NCBI GenBank assembly: GCA_007844125.1
Contig: CM017563.1
Location: forward strand, 27,156,499-27,220,498
Reading direction: 5' to 3'
DNA: 64,000 nucleotides
Origin: Sinonovacula constricta
Lineage: Eukaryota > Mollusca > Bivalvia > Cardiida > Solecurtidae
The notes beneath the pieces were generated by a model, which had not been told where the DNA came from, did no database searches, and worked only from the letters and a program-made list of their open reading frames with translations. This document shows positions 40,291 to 51,387 of the stretch, piece by piece; within the stretch, counting starts at the first letter, position 1; each line of letters opens with the position of its first letter. The position numbers were made by a program, and so were the translations under genes.

Positions 40291-40700
40291 CATATATGTC
40301 ACTGTCAACAGAGTTTATGACTGAAACAATACCAAGATCCACAGATGTTTGATAACTGAGTAATGCCACTGATGCGCCCTGAACGACATAAAAGTCTGCT
40401 GCGGTGTGCAGTTCTGATTCAATTGAGAAGCTGTATTTTCCTTTAATGGCCAGCGGTGTGTTCTGTGCAAACGCAAATACATTTGTATTTGTCTTTTCAA
40501 GTTTTGGCTTATGCGCCATTTTATTCACAATGCCTTGGCTTATGACATTTATTGAACCTCCTTTGTCTATAAGAGTCCTTGTTTGTACTCAATTTATGTT
40601 CAGTGTCACTTTAGGAAGCCTGCTGTTTGTCAACTCGTTTACGCCGAATGCTGTTTTATTGTCTGGTGACGTAACGTCACTTTGACTGACATATTTTCCG
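40291..40700 (-). pseudogene. Gypsy aspartic protease region
   Basis: After an in-frame TGA near 40,590, the minus strand reads TLIDKGGSINVIS, where a functional protease has D-T/S-G. Here the second residue is Lys, so the active site is lost. The following sequence with NTPLAIKGKYSFSIESE and ASVALLSYQTSVDLGIV has the expected beta-rich pattern. The frame is otherwise open to about 40,130 and continues toward reverse transcriptase. Confidence 0.7.
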
Positions 40701-41266
40701 ATATCATGCACATGCTTTCTACTTTCATGCGATAGAATGGTTTCCTTTATGGCAATAATGACATATTGCACCAAGTGCCGGACATTTTCAGTAGTTTCTG
40801 CATATTTGCTTCGGTAGAGGTTTGGCCGATGACGACTTCTCTTTGGTATTCTTGTTTTTAAGAAGGTGGTGGATTTTATTTATTTCACTGCTTTGCGAGT
40901 TCATAGCCTTTGCTTGTTTGTCTGCGGTTTCCATTGTCCTCGCCATTGTCAGGATGTCACCAAGGGTTTGTCGTCCTCGAGACATTTCAGCCGCAATCTC
41001 TTTGATGTGCAACCTTGAATAATCTGGCTTTTGGTTTCGCTGTTCTTGTCTTGAAATTCAAAATTTTCCGCTTTATGACGCAGCACTGACGCGAATTGAT
41101 CCATCGTTTCTGCTGGCAACTGTCGCGTGTTTCTGAATTCATACTTTTCGAATTTTGTGTTTCTTTTCGGTTGGAAATACTGTGCGAGTCCGTCTTTTGA
41201 GTCACCATAGTTTGAGTCGCTTTCAGTCCAAAGTTTCTTAGATCTCGAACACTTCATCTCCGGCAT
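40701..41266 (-). pseudogene. Gypsy gag region with zinc knuckle
   Basis: The minus strand from 41,266 reads FEKYEFRNTRQLPAETMDQF then RHKAENFEF, a gag capsid-like pattern. A one-base shift near 40,975 moves the frame to TLGDILTMARTMETADKQAK. A stop precedes KCPALGAICHYCHKGNH at about 40,740-40,790, the remains of a CCHC knuckle. Translation as one protein is no longer possible. Confidence 0.75.
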
Positions 41267-41545
41267 AGTGGAGATACAGTGCTTTTCTTCGTTTCTTTAA
41301 CTCAATTTTTAATCAAGCTAATAGGTTTTCTAGTTTTGACACATATTTATTCCACCGTTTCTTCCCCAAACACGTCGAATTTTGTGAACGGCATCAATCC
41401 AGTCATTTTCCGCAGATATTCCAAAAGATAACTTTAGTCCGTAATATGTTAATTCGTTTAACCTCGTCACCAAAGTAATGTTGTTGTTGTTAATATACAG
41501 ACCCTTAAGGGATAATAATAACGGGGCATGCTTAACACGAATGAT

Positions 41546-41933
41546 TTCGGTTCCCTAAAGTCGCATACACCAACCTGAGGTCAGATACATGGTCAAACAA
41601 CAGGACAGCTATTGTTGTAATTGAACCACTTGATTAGGCACACGAATGGAAAGCCGGCCATTGTTCTCAGGTGATGCAATAGTGTAAAAAGATGGGGTGG
41701 AATGGCCTGGGTCTTCCATGTAGAAGTGGTATGCAGAAGATTTCTCTTCACTATTAAAAATACGTTAAAGCCATTGGCAATACTCAAAGATTGCAGGCTG
41801 CTGAAAATATCTAGCTGGAAAAAGTAACCAGAGCTCAAGCTCACTACCAATTAACAGTCGCTGATCAAGGTTGTAGTCCAACCGTGCTAGAGAGTTACAG
41901 GGACGTAACAATCAAATATGCAGGCTGTTAGTT

Positions 41934-41984
<51 letters not shown>

Positions 41985-42281
41985 GTTCTGGCCGGGTGCA
42001 TTTAGGTTTGCAACATAGTAATCTTCTTAGATTGCCACATCAGACTAATGTGATGCTCTAATGTGTAAACGTGACTTGCATATAGTTTGCTATTTTTTAT
42101 AACTGACGGATTTTGTTTGGTTATACATTTCAGCACAAATTGGTTTAGCCTGGATTGGCATATTTATTTCAGATTTGCTTTAGCATAGTTCAATTTAGCC
42201 TTTATGTGTTTTGTTTCAGACCTTTATGTGGGAATGCATATTCAATCTACAGAAGCGTACAATTAAGCCTATTTTAACATA
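41546..42281. other. Intron sequence with an AT microsatellite
   Basis: Intron between the gypsy remnant and the MITE. An AT dinucleotide tract of about 44 bp is at 41,937-41,980. Nothing else recognised. Confidence 0.55.
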
Positions 42282-42807
42282 CAGTCAACTCCCGTTATCT
42301 CAAATTTCAAGGGACCGTAGAAAATAGTTTGAGATATCCAAAGTTTGAGTTATCAGAATTTAAGGATAGTTTGTGTAAATCTTAAAAATCTTACCTGATA
42401 CACGATGACTGGTAATGACTGAAATTCCTTGTTATATCTGCGTTGATTTATTAATGAAATTGTTGTTCATTAAATCAGCTGATTAAATAATAATCGATTA
42501 ACCTTTTCTCTAAATTACGTGACATCCCGTTTGCCGATAATTGGCGGTAGGTGTGAAAATCACTATTGTTGCCGTTTTGCATCTTATAGCAATTTGAAGT
42601 TTGAGATAGACCAACTGATTTCAACAGTTTTATACTTGCGGGGACAAAGAAATTAGTTTGATATATCCGATAATTTGACACATCCGAATTTGAATTAAGC
42701 GAAGTCGAACTATATAGAAACTACAGGGAAAAAACGGGACCGTAGAAAACAGTTTGACATAACCGGAAATTTGAGATAACCGATTTTGAAATAACGAGAG
42801 TTGACTG
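42282..42807. mobile_element. pogo/Tigger-like MITE (526 bp)
   Basis: The ends are inverted repeats, CAGTCAACTCCCGTTATCTC at the left and, as reverse complement, CAGTCAACTCTCGTTATTTC at the right, flanked by TA on both sides. CAGT termini with a TA target site are typical of pogo/Tigger elements. GGGACCGTAGAAAA occurs near both ends in direct orientation (42,311 and 42,738). No transposase frame is present, so it is non-autonomous. Confidence 0.8.
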
Positions 42808-45013
42808 TATTTGGTATGGATGACTGTTTTTGCCCCGCTTGCATAATTATTCTGTCGACATATCTACCTGACCTGAGTGTGTTATATACCACTTGTTAAT
42901 TGTTCACCTATTTTAATATATGGGCGTTTTTTTAGAGAGTAAAGTCAGTACTTATTGTAAATTATTTTCCATAATGTTTTTCTGTACTCAGCAAGCAGTC
43001 CTGCACAATACACACTTAAACCATTTGATGTGTCTTGTTTGCTTTGGCCTGTCCGTTATTGTGGACAGCATTATACTAATGCTTGGCCTTATTTGAAATT
43101 TGTTCATCGTAAACGCCGAGTAAATATTTTGTGAAATATTTAACTTTTATAGTGTTCTTAAGGCAAAAGTTATAGTGAAATATAAGCAAAGAAGACCAAT
43201 AATCGATTTAAGAGAAAAGTAAAAAATAGAAAAAAAATCTTTTAGCAAATCATTTTAGTGCATATACCTTAAAAGCAGTCTCGACAATATATATTGGCGA
43301 TATTTTGTCTTAATTCGTCAGATCTAGTTTTTTTTAAATTTATAACCATTTCAAGTTTTAAGAAATAATTACGCTGTCATTAACAGGGTGCACTCATTCA
43401 AAACCATGTATTGCAACAACCTCTTCTATTTGAGCGTATATGAAATTTTAAAGTCTTTGTAGAATAATTGGACGTGTAACTAAAATAAAAAAATGAACTG
43501 AAATGTCAACCGCACCTGAAATGACAGATTAAATTGCCCATTTTTAATGAAGTAGAAAGCCTGCAACGACGGAAAAGTGGTATTTGTGGCAGAAAGTACA
43601 GCTGTAGGCGTGATATTTGTACTGATATAGTGACAACAAAATATGTCTTTAACTTGTTCATGACATTTTGATTTCTTTTGCTGAAAAGTGAAACCTTATT
43701 GTTTTGAATTTCACATATTGGGTCGATGCAAAAATAACGGTGTCATTGTTTACATCGGAAGTCTTGCACTCTATATAGAAAACAAAAGTGCCAACATGAC
43801 TGAAAGAAGATACTTGTCTAAAGTGATGTTGGCCTTGAGACCTTGTACCTAAATACACAGTAACAAAATGAGCGCAATAAATATATAGCATTAAAACAGA
43901 TGCTTTGAAATCAATCAAGAACAAGGAAAAGTTAACCATTGAATTTAATAAAAAAAATTACAAACACACAGTATAGATAACTATTTAACGAACAATATAC
44001 TGTATGCATTTACTCTCTGAACATTATCCGAGACATTCTGTAAGTTAAATGTTAACACATACAACATTTAGAAGGTTTACCTTTAATAATCATCAAGTCA
44101 ATCAAACGCGATTTAATGTGTTCAATTTCAACAGTACATCAGCAGGTAACTTAATACAATATGACAAGGTCTGAATTACACCATTTCACTTCAAACTAGC
44201 ACTAGATAAAGGATTCATCAGAAGCAAGTTAAAGTGACGAAACGCGTGAACGAGACATTCAACAAATACATTGTGGAGAAACCCCCCAAATTTACCGCCT
44301 TTGTTTAGTATGACTAACCGTAATAAATTAAAGTGAAACGATCCAGCGGTTAGCCTCGACAAAGAGCCATTTTAGCTACGGGTTGTGCGCGGTTTGGTTC
44401 TGTTTTGTGCCGGTTCGAGCCAGTTTATAGTTCGGTAGATGCCGGTCTACCTCCACTTAAGGTCGGTAGACACATGTTGATTATAGATTGACGCGGTGAA
44501 ACATTACAGCTGCTGAATGATCCCGGGCACACAAGATGGCAAAGGATGGGTACACCTCGGTAAAGCTACAGTTATGCACAGTTTATGCTCCGACAAAGTT
44601 CAAAACATAGTTATTGCAGAGATGATGATACAGAACAACAGCAGTTATTGACTGAAAATGCACAAGACAGAATTCCCCGGGTTGTAACCGTCATCAAATC
44701 AATTTTTTCAAAGATTTGAAAGAGGTTAGAACAGTTCTTGAGACCCCTAAGTTTATCATTCGTTTATGAAACATTTCTATTAAAAACAGGATGACTTAAG
44801 GCCGGCTGTCTAAGTGTTTTAGTCTGCTATTATACTTGGGAGCAATACAGTTATAGGGCATATATATTTTAAATCACCGCCCTCAAACTGAGAAACCTTA
44901 AGTCCTTGTAAAACAATCTTGTAGTACAACGTTTGCCTGATACTAAAATTCCAAACTTTAGTAAAACAACAACATATAAACCATAAAGGTAATTCATTTC
45001 ACAAATTTTATAC
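42808..45013. other. Intron sequence without recognised features
   Basis: AT-rich intron between the MITE and the 45-kb exon. Minor GC-richer stretch at 44,340-44,560. No exon, RNA gene or repeat family was recognised. Confidence 0.5.
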
Positions 45014-45119
45014 CTTGGAAGAACCCTTTTGCAGGTCCTTTCTCTGCAGGAACACGAGATCGCTGTTGGTTAAAAGCAGTTTGTGTCCCTTGCTCATCTC
45101 CTTTTGGTGTAGTCGTCTC
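45014..45119 (-). CDS. Receptor guanylyl cyclase exon: cytoplasmic juxtamembrane segment
   Basis: The acceptor atatttttag precedes 45,119 and the donor gtataaaa follows 45,014. The exon is 106 nt: one nucleotide completing a Trp codon, then 35 codons, leaving in phase 0. The peptide starts RRLHQKEMSKGHK, contains LLLTNSDLVFLQRKDLQK and ends GSSK. It is basic next to the membrane and then more hydrophobic, matching the linker between the helix and the kinase-homology domain in membrane cyclases. No catalytic residue is expected here. The next intron (10.2 kb) carries the gypsy remnant and a MITE. Confidence 0.75.
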
Positions 45120-45627
45120 CTAAAAATATCAATGTTGGATAACAATACTTTTAAACTAACAGTTTGTAAAAGTGATTAAGATAACTTGCGTTATTTTAAA
45201 GTTTGGTTTTAAAAAAAAAGATGCAATTTGAAACTTGTGAGTCGATTTTACATTGCACGCGCGAGCACGCACAACTTACATCAAGGTTAAAAATTACAAC
45301 TGTCAATAAGCGTCAAATTTGATGAGACCCATACTTTAGAACATTTAAGTTATCTCAACAGTCGTTGCTATGACATACACTTGCATAAAAATCCACGTAA
45401 CAAGTGTCCAAGTAAAATCCCGAAGTACATTAGTTGCTGACAATCGATTCAATATTTTAAATACCTGAGATAAGAAATGAGTGCGTAATATAAATCATTA
45501 ATCACGATAGGTTGCAAAGTTTCCGACCGGACTTATTATGAGACTTATACTGTTTGTTTAATCAAGCATTGTAATCCAAACAACAATATTGCACATTTCT
45601 ACACTATATTAAATAACCATCAACTTC

Positions 45628-45628
<1 letters not shown>
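45120..45628. other. Intron sequence upstream of the 45-kb exon
   Basis: Short AT-rich intron stretch between the acceptor at 45,120 and the AT microsatellite; nothing recognised. Confidence 0.5.

Positions 45629-45716
<88 letters not shown>
45629..45716. repeat. AT dinucleotide microsatellite (~88 bp)
   Basis: Uninterrupted TA/AT tract next to the left end of an inverted-repeat element. Confidence 0.98.
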
Positions 45717-45719
<3 letters not shown>

Positions 45720-45740
45720 GAGATATATAATAAAAGTAAA

Positions 45741-47468
45741 TACATATATATTAAGGGATGTAAATCGAATCCCAAAACGATATTCGAATATTCGTTACGT
45801 GTATTCGAATCATATTCGAATATTCGAAACGAATTTATATCATAGTGGCACATAACATGGTAATTTTCTATTACATTTAATGTGTTTATTCATTGTAAAA
45901 TGTTTATTTCTGGCCACAATTTACATTGCTAGCCTTACTTAATGCAGAAGCGGCGGTAGATTTATGATTTTTGCATAGCATTTTATTTTAAAACGACGAT
46001 TTCTTCTTTTTGAAAAACAAACGCAATATTATCAATCCGCCATTATCCTGTTTATAGTGAAGGACGAGACGGGGTGTTTCTTGCATTTTGCGTACTTAAT
46101 AACTTATTTGTATTAACATATGACAAATTAAACGGGCTACTTAAGCTCCTTTTAATGTTAACATATCGATTTAATAAAACCATATCATAATTTTATTAGA
46201 TGAAACAGTAAAACGCATGCAAAATAGTTCACAATTTAAATATTTTACTCTACTAACCGCAAACAATGTATAACAACAAACAGTCAATTATGTTTTGTGA
46301 ACCAATCTTCTAAAATACATTTATGATTAAAGGACGCATTTTCAAAAGGACAATATACGGGTGATACTGGATCAACTGTAAGACAATTAGGCAAAACCAC
46401 GAAGGTTTTATAAAGGGAAATCGCTCAAGTGAACAGCCAATTAACGGTCTTGATTGGTTGGTGGTCGGATAGATGTTTAATTGTGATTGGCTGATATCGC
46501 TAAGGGCGTTAATCCGAAGCCATAACATTTCACTTAGAGACATTTAGTTACCAATACACAAGTGACAATTACGAACCTGCTCGCCATATGCCTATGGTTG
46601 AAAGGCGAAGGTAAACAAATCCACTTGATGACGACCATTACTGTGATTGGCTAGTGTCAAGATTACCTGACTGTTGATAAATTGATGAAGTACCAACCAA
46701 TATATATATAAAGAATGATACAAATTGTAAGCTCGTGAGTTTTAAGTGTGTTAATAAACCTTTGACGAAGAATTAAAAAGTATGTAGATTTACATTTTTG
46801 TTATTCGGAGAAAACGAAGCAAACACAGAGAACAGAAAATCGCGGTGACAGAAATAACAGATGTCGCGGTATTGTATAGGAATAAAAAAACAAGTATAAA
46901 GTAGAGTGACAAAAACAGAAAGTGATTGCAGTTCAAGTTTGTTTGACAGTGATCTAGTTGTGCTTTCCAAAAATAAAGAAGTTCTGGCGGACTGTTATCA
47001 ATAAGAATAGCCCTATATTATGTATTTATTACACACTATCCCGACCGAAGCTGGGTAGAGTCAGTGTTAAGAAATTGTTGTAGCTAACTGCCGCAGCATT
47101 GAACTGACATGTGTGTTTATTGTACTTTGGCAACTGTTTATACAGCTGTATGTTGATGTGGGTGATGTGACTGGGTCTAAGTGGGAGAGGGGGCAGAGAA
47201 GGAGCTGTGCGCGGTAAGGTGATTTCATGCTGTTAACCGTTATCAGGAGACATGACCCACCCCCTCTATCTTAGAGCGAGCGCGACAAAATAGCGCTAGC
47301 GTCTTAAGTCGCTGGGAGATACTACGATCAACTAAAGAAATGTCTTTTCAATTTTCCTTCGAACTTAACAAAAGGGAAATAAAAATTATAACATATTCTA
47401 ATCCCAAAATCTCTATTCGAATAGCGACTTGATATTCGAATATTAGAATATTCGTTAACATCCCTAAT
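45741..47468. mobile_element. Candidate inverted-repeat DNA element (~1.7 kb), hAT-like ends
   Basis: The left end AGGGATGTAAATCGAATCCC and the right end, read as reverse complement, AGGGATGTTAACGAATATTC share the terminal AGGGATGT. Both subterminal regions are full of ATTCGAATATTCG-type motifs (45,780-45,830 and 47,415-47,460). Flanks are TA-rich on both sides, so a target duplication cannot be defined. No transposase frame was found. The short A/TAGGGATGT end is reminiscent of hAT elements, an inference only. Confidence 0.45.
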
Positions 47469-47472
47469 ATAT

Positions 47473-47526
<54 letters not shown>

Positions 47527-47529
47527 ACA

Positions 47530-47566
<37 letters not shown>

Positions 47567-47606
47567 ACAGGTAGGCAGGCAGGCATGCATGCAGGCAGGC
47601 AGGCAG
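47473..47606. repeat. AGGC tetranucleotide tract (CCTG in gene sense)
   Basis: About 33 tetranucleotide repeats with a few AGAC, AGGT and ATGC interruptions. On the gene strand it reads CCTG and begins at the ninth nucleotide of the intron after the transmembrane exon. Repetitive Cys/Leu/Pro open frames over it are artefacts. Confidence 0.98.
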
Positions 47607-47614
47607 ATACCTAC

Positions 47615-47699
47615 CAGACTGTAATAACGACTGCAGTGACGACCCCAGCCACGACCAGCACTGCCAGGCCGATAGCCAGGATATATAAAGCATCCAGGC
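47615..47699 (-). CDS. Receptor guanylyl cyclase exon: transmembrane helix
   Basis: The acceptor tatatttcag precedes 47,699 and the donor gtaggtat follows 47,615. The exon is 85 nt, entering in phase 1 and leaving in phase 2. It encodes a hydrophobic run (LDALYILAIGLAVLVV followed by AGVVTAVVITV) of about 25 residues with no charge after the initial Asp, which is a clear membrane-spanning helix. The next exon opens with W-R-R, a stop-transfer signal that places the following part in the cytoplasm. The donor is followed after eight nucleotides by a long tetranucleotide tract that reads CCTG in the gene direction, an unusual setting for a splice site. Confidence 0.8.
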
Positions 47700-49127
47700 C
47701 TGAAATATACACCAAACCTTTTGTTATTTTAACTCTTAAACAATTTCTCTTAAAACGAAGTTAATCTTTTTAAACGCGATAAGACAAAATGTAATAACTA
47801 AGAAAAAAAGTTTCGTCTTCCATGGGTTGTTGATAAATTTACCATGGTTGGAATTTAAAATGACTGGATATTAGCCCTGGAGACCGCAGGACGACTAAAA
47901 GTTATTACTGCTTTATGGAATGGTTTAGAAATTTAGGAATGGGATGTTGTTGTAGTTATCATCTCTTTCGTAACTCCTCTGCGATATCCAGACAAAACTA
48001 TTTTGTATCAATGGCCGAGGTGTTGCGAGTGGTTATTAGGTGTTGCAGATTTGTACCACTTCAGTTTCTTAACACGTATATAACCAAAAGATTTTGGCAA
48101 CTTTAAACCATGTGGGTTAAGCAGGTTTTATTTTCACCTGTTATCAGGCGTGTATCTGGGTCGTTTTTGAAGTTACGCACAATTACAGGGGAATAACCTT
48201 TGTAGTAATACTTTTGAATATATTCGGTTCTTTTCTAATGAATAACAGGTAAAATGCGGACATGCGAGGAACTTAAAGCAAAATATGAACGACTAAAATA
48301 CTAATGTGTAAAGGTTCAATAATTTTAAACCTTTTCAACTTGATTGGTGTGGTAATAAGATTTTATAAAATAGAAACTACGGAAAAAATATATTATTTCT
48401 AACCCGGGTTAGGCATCGACTTTCTTAGTGATTTTTGTACTTTTAGATTTTCAATTTTTCGAAAGGAGATTACGCAAGTGCGTAAAGTGCGTAATGGCAG
48501 AAACGCGCCTGCCTGTTATCAGTGTTGTACGAGGGTTTTAAGAGGGTTATGTTATTCGAACAATATTTTAAACGAGTTTCTTAAAAGATAAGTTGCTTTA
48601 ATAAATGAAATGTTTGATAAATGTATACAATATGCATTACAAAGGTATGTGCTATGTCCACGTATAGGCCAATTGATCGATCATATTTTTCAGCTCAATT
48701 TAAGTAAAGTAATTTAAATATAAATTAGTGATCGGATGTTCGGCGTTGCCGTTTATCGGATGACGATTGCCTTTTTTTAAAAATATTCTGCACCCCTTTT
48801 GATGATCTACATTAATGCCTTTCTTATTTCCATTTTAACACGACCACCCGATTTATGTCGGCACTGTTTAACCTTGGTATGATCACATAGCCGCATGCAG
48901 TAGCCAAATGTTACACAGTTGTTTCTCAAAGCGCGCATACAAAACAAACATCAAACGACATATTCTTCACGCCCTAACATTCTTTAATGTGATCTGTTTC
49001 ATTCAGTTACACTCCATCACATGTGACGCACGACGCGACAAACATTATGACGTAATATTGGAAAATTCGCTATTCAAATGATGTCACATTGTGGTATTCT
49101 CGACAAAACAAATAGGGATGGGATGGG
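47700..49127. other. Intron sequence without recognised features
   Basis: AT-rich intron upstream of the transmembrane exon. No repeat family, exon or RNA gene recognised. Confidence 0.5.
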
Positions 49128-49384
49128 ATTAGCCGGCATTTTTGCCAATACTGTGCAGCGACATTTCTATCATTAAAGCACAGATGCACTTATGAGGTGC
49201 CCACGGACTGAACCCCGCCGGTCTAGTATACTGACACTGAAGAGCCAGGCGTAATGCTGTCTCCTAAGACCCGAGCGTTAGGAGGGAAGCCACTACTACT
49301 CTTTGTCTTTGGTTCGACCCGGCCGGGGTTTGACCTCCCGATCCGCAAGCCGACGCTCTACTACCTGAGCTACAGCGGCCGGTC
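49128..49384 (-). mobile_element. tRNA-derived SINE, full-length-like
   Basis: On the minus strand the head reads GGCCGCTGTAGCTCAGGTAG, giving an A box (TAGCTCAGGTAGTAGAGC), and GGAGGTCAAACCCCGG supplies a B-box-like sequence about 30 bp on. A non-tRNA body follows containing CTAACGCTCGGGTCTTAG and ending near CCGGC followed by TAATCCC. The tail is shared with 62,955-63,110, showing a repeat family. The tRNA fold is not complete, so it is not a tRNA gene. Confidence 0.75.
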
Positions 49385-49737
49385 AAACAAATAGGTAATT
49401 CACAGCGAAAAATATAACAAATGTGATCTTCATCTGTAAGTCCAGTCAAATTAGCCCTAAATGTGGCCAAACCTAAAATAAATTCCAACACAAGAAAATA
49501 TGTGCCATCTTTTAGTTTGAACATTGATATATTCAGGAAAAGAAAGTCCTATAATGAGGGAAAATGGAACAAATACATTGAATAGAGAACCTGTGGCTGG
49601 CAAATTTGGCATGAAAAAAGAACAACCCAAAGAGTGTATTTAGAAACATGAGACAGTAAGGCGGTGCTTTCTATTATTATGCTGGATTTTAATAATTGTC
49701 TTACTCCTCAAATAAGGTAAAACAATTCATTTATCGT

Positions 49738-49772
<35 letters not shown>

Positions 49773-50269
49773 ACAACAACAACAACATCATCATTTTCAT
49801 CATCATCACAATCATCATCATCATCAAACACATGCATCAAAAATGAAAAGGCAGTAATGTCACAAAGTAAATTTAGAAATATGGCACATCTTCTATCTGA
49901 TAATCTTACACATCCTGACTAGGTTCCTCTATTGCTTCACCACGGTTGCTACAGCTGACCTCCTGACATTGCGCGCAAGCAGATGTACATTTCAGTACAG
50001 TTAAGTCTGCATCAGATGGTGCATGGACGCTTGATATCCAGAAGTAACAAGGAATACAGACAACATATTGATGAAGTTCTGTTTGTTTTCCATGTTTGAC
50101 AGAAAGAGTTCTTTCTTACTCTTGAAATGGGTGCCTGCATCAAAGAGGTTTTTGGTTCCTTTTACACCACTGGATCGTCGCGCAACTATAGCAGAACCAG
50201 AGTGCTTCAAAACAAGTTTGCAATTACTTTCACAGATATTCCAAAAAGGTCATACCAATTATAATTGGA
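49385..50269. other. Intron sequence with a CAT/ATC trinucleotide tract
   Basis: AT-rich intron. At 49,738-49,826 there is a CAT/ATC repeat with a CAA interlude. The remainder shows nothing recognisable. Confidence 0.6.
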
Positions 50270-51128
50270 GTTTTTAACATGGAACATTGGTGGCTTGCGT
50301 AAACTTATTGATAATGGGTCTTAAATCCAGAGTCTGTGCAGTTTTGATGTAATAGGGTTAGTTGAAACTTGGAGTGACAAAACTGGCGAATTTGGAAGAT
50401 TTCTACCAGGTTGTTTTTTTTTCCATTTTGATAATGAACGCAAAAGCAATAGCCATGCACCTTAAAATAGTGGGGGCATTAGTGTCTTTATAAAAAAAAT
50501 TTGATAATGTCAAACTTTTTTATAATTATTAGAAAAGACATATTAGATGCTGTTGTTTTATTGATTAAGAGTTCAAAATTGAATGGAATGAAAGATATTA
50601 TTTTGTTCATTGCATATGTTTCCCCAGAAGGATCTAGTATTAATAATAACAGACAAGAGGTTAATGGTAAAACATTATTAGAGCAAAATATTTTATCCTT
50701 AATATCAGAATATCCTGACAGTTATCTGTATTTAGCAGGTGATTTTAATGCAAGAACAAAAACATTTTTAGATTATATACCCTTAGATGATCTGAATTGT
50801 TTTATATATGTCGCCAGTTGATTATGCTTGTGATTATTTTGACATTCCAAGAAATAATCAAGATATGAGTAAATTTAACTCTTTTGGAAAATCGCTTACA
50901 GAATTGTGTTGCACACATGATAAACACATTGTAAATGACAGGTGTTATGATTATATTGATGGTAATTTCACATGAATAGCAAATGATGGACAAAGTGTAG
51001 TAGATTACCATATTGTACCTTCACAATTGTTTGACGTCATTTCTTATTCCAAAGTAGAACTACGCACAGAATCTGACCAGTTTTCTCTTCTTGCAAGAAT
51101 GTCATTTACTGAAGATATTGGTTCTTAA
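50270..51128 (+). pseudogene. Non-LTR retrotransposon endonuclease domain, degenerate
   Basis: The plus strand encodes an APE-type endonuclease in broken frames. Order: WNIGGLRKLIDNG near 50,281, FDVIGLVETWSDKTG (the E-T-W motif), SGGISVFIKK, FIAYVSPEGSS, YLYLAGDFNARTK (the G-D-F-N-A-R catalytic motif at about 50,735), then after a one-base shift at about 50,816 FNSFGKSLTELCCTHD and GQSVVDYHIV near 51,000. At least three stops interrupt it. It lies antisense to the cyclase gene. Confidence 0.85.
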
Positions 51129-51387
51129 CATATGTTAAATATCACTCAAAATGAAAATGAAAATGAAACCTTATCCAATATTACATATGAATACTGTACT
51201 AAGACTTTTTTGGAAAGACAGATTTAAAGATACATGTATGTTTAAGGCAATGTTTTGTAATCAGTTGGATCTAAATAGGAAAAGAATAGTAAATGCTATA
51301 AATACAAGCATAAATGAAGGTGTGAATAGTATAATACAACTATATAAAACATCTGCATGTCCTCATAGTTTGAAAACATATACATAA
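51129..51387 (+). pseudogene. Non-LTR retrotransposon linker after the endonuclease
   Basis: An open stretch with WKDRFKDTCMFKAMFCNQ and IVNAINTSINEGVNSIIQLY follows the endonuclease remains directly. It is interpreted as the segment between the endonuclease and reverse transcriptase. No reverse transcriptase follows, so the copy is truncated near 51,390. Confidence 0.5.

Larger units (their letters stand above)
36410..41545 (-). mobile_element. Degenerate Ty3/gypsy retrotransposon
   Basis: A minus-strand element with domains in the order gag, zinc knuckle, protease, reverse transcriptase, RNase H, integrase (41.27 to 37.31 kb). Related terminal sequences occur at both ends: GTAATGTTGTT, ATATACAGACCCTTAAGGGA and TTAACACGAATGA are found near 36,411-36,653 and 41,475-41,543. 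The right-hand copy is shortened internally to about 70 bp. A candidate primer-binding site, TGGTGACGAGG on the minus strand, lies at 41,462-41,472 just inside the right LTR. Gag, protease and pol are broken by frameshifts and stops, and the integrase core is interrupted, so it cannot be autonomous. The N-I-S-D-D form of the polymerase motif suggests a Mag/SURL-like lineage (inference). Exact LTR ends and target duplication could not be fixed. Confidence 0.85.

Noticed and set aside
38528..40685. Plus-strand frames over the gypsy element
   Set aside because: The minus strand has recognisable retrotransposon domains in order; the plus frames are shadows.
47328..47693. A Cys-Leu-Pro-Ala-rich protein
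   Set aside because: It reads the transmembrane exon in the wrong frame and then the AGGC tract; the splice-supported frame is different.
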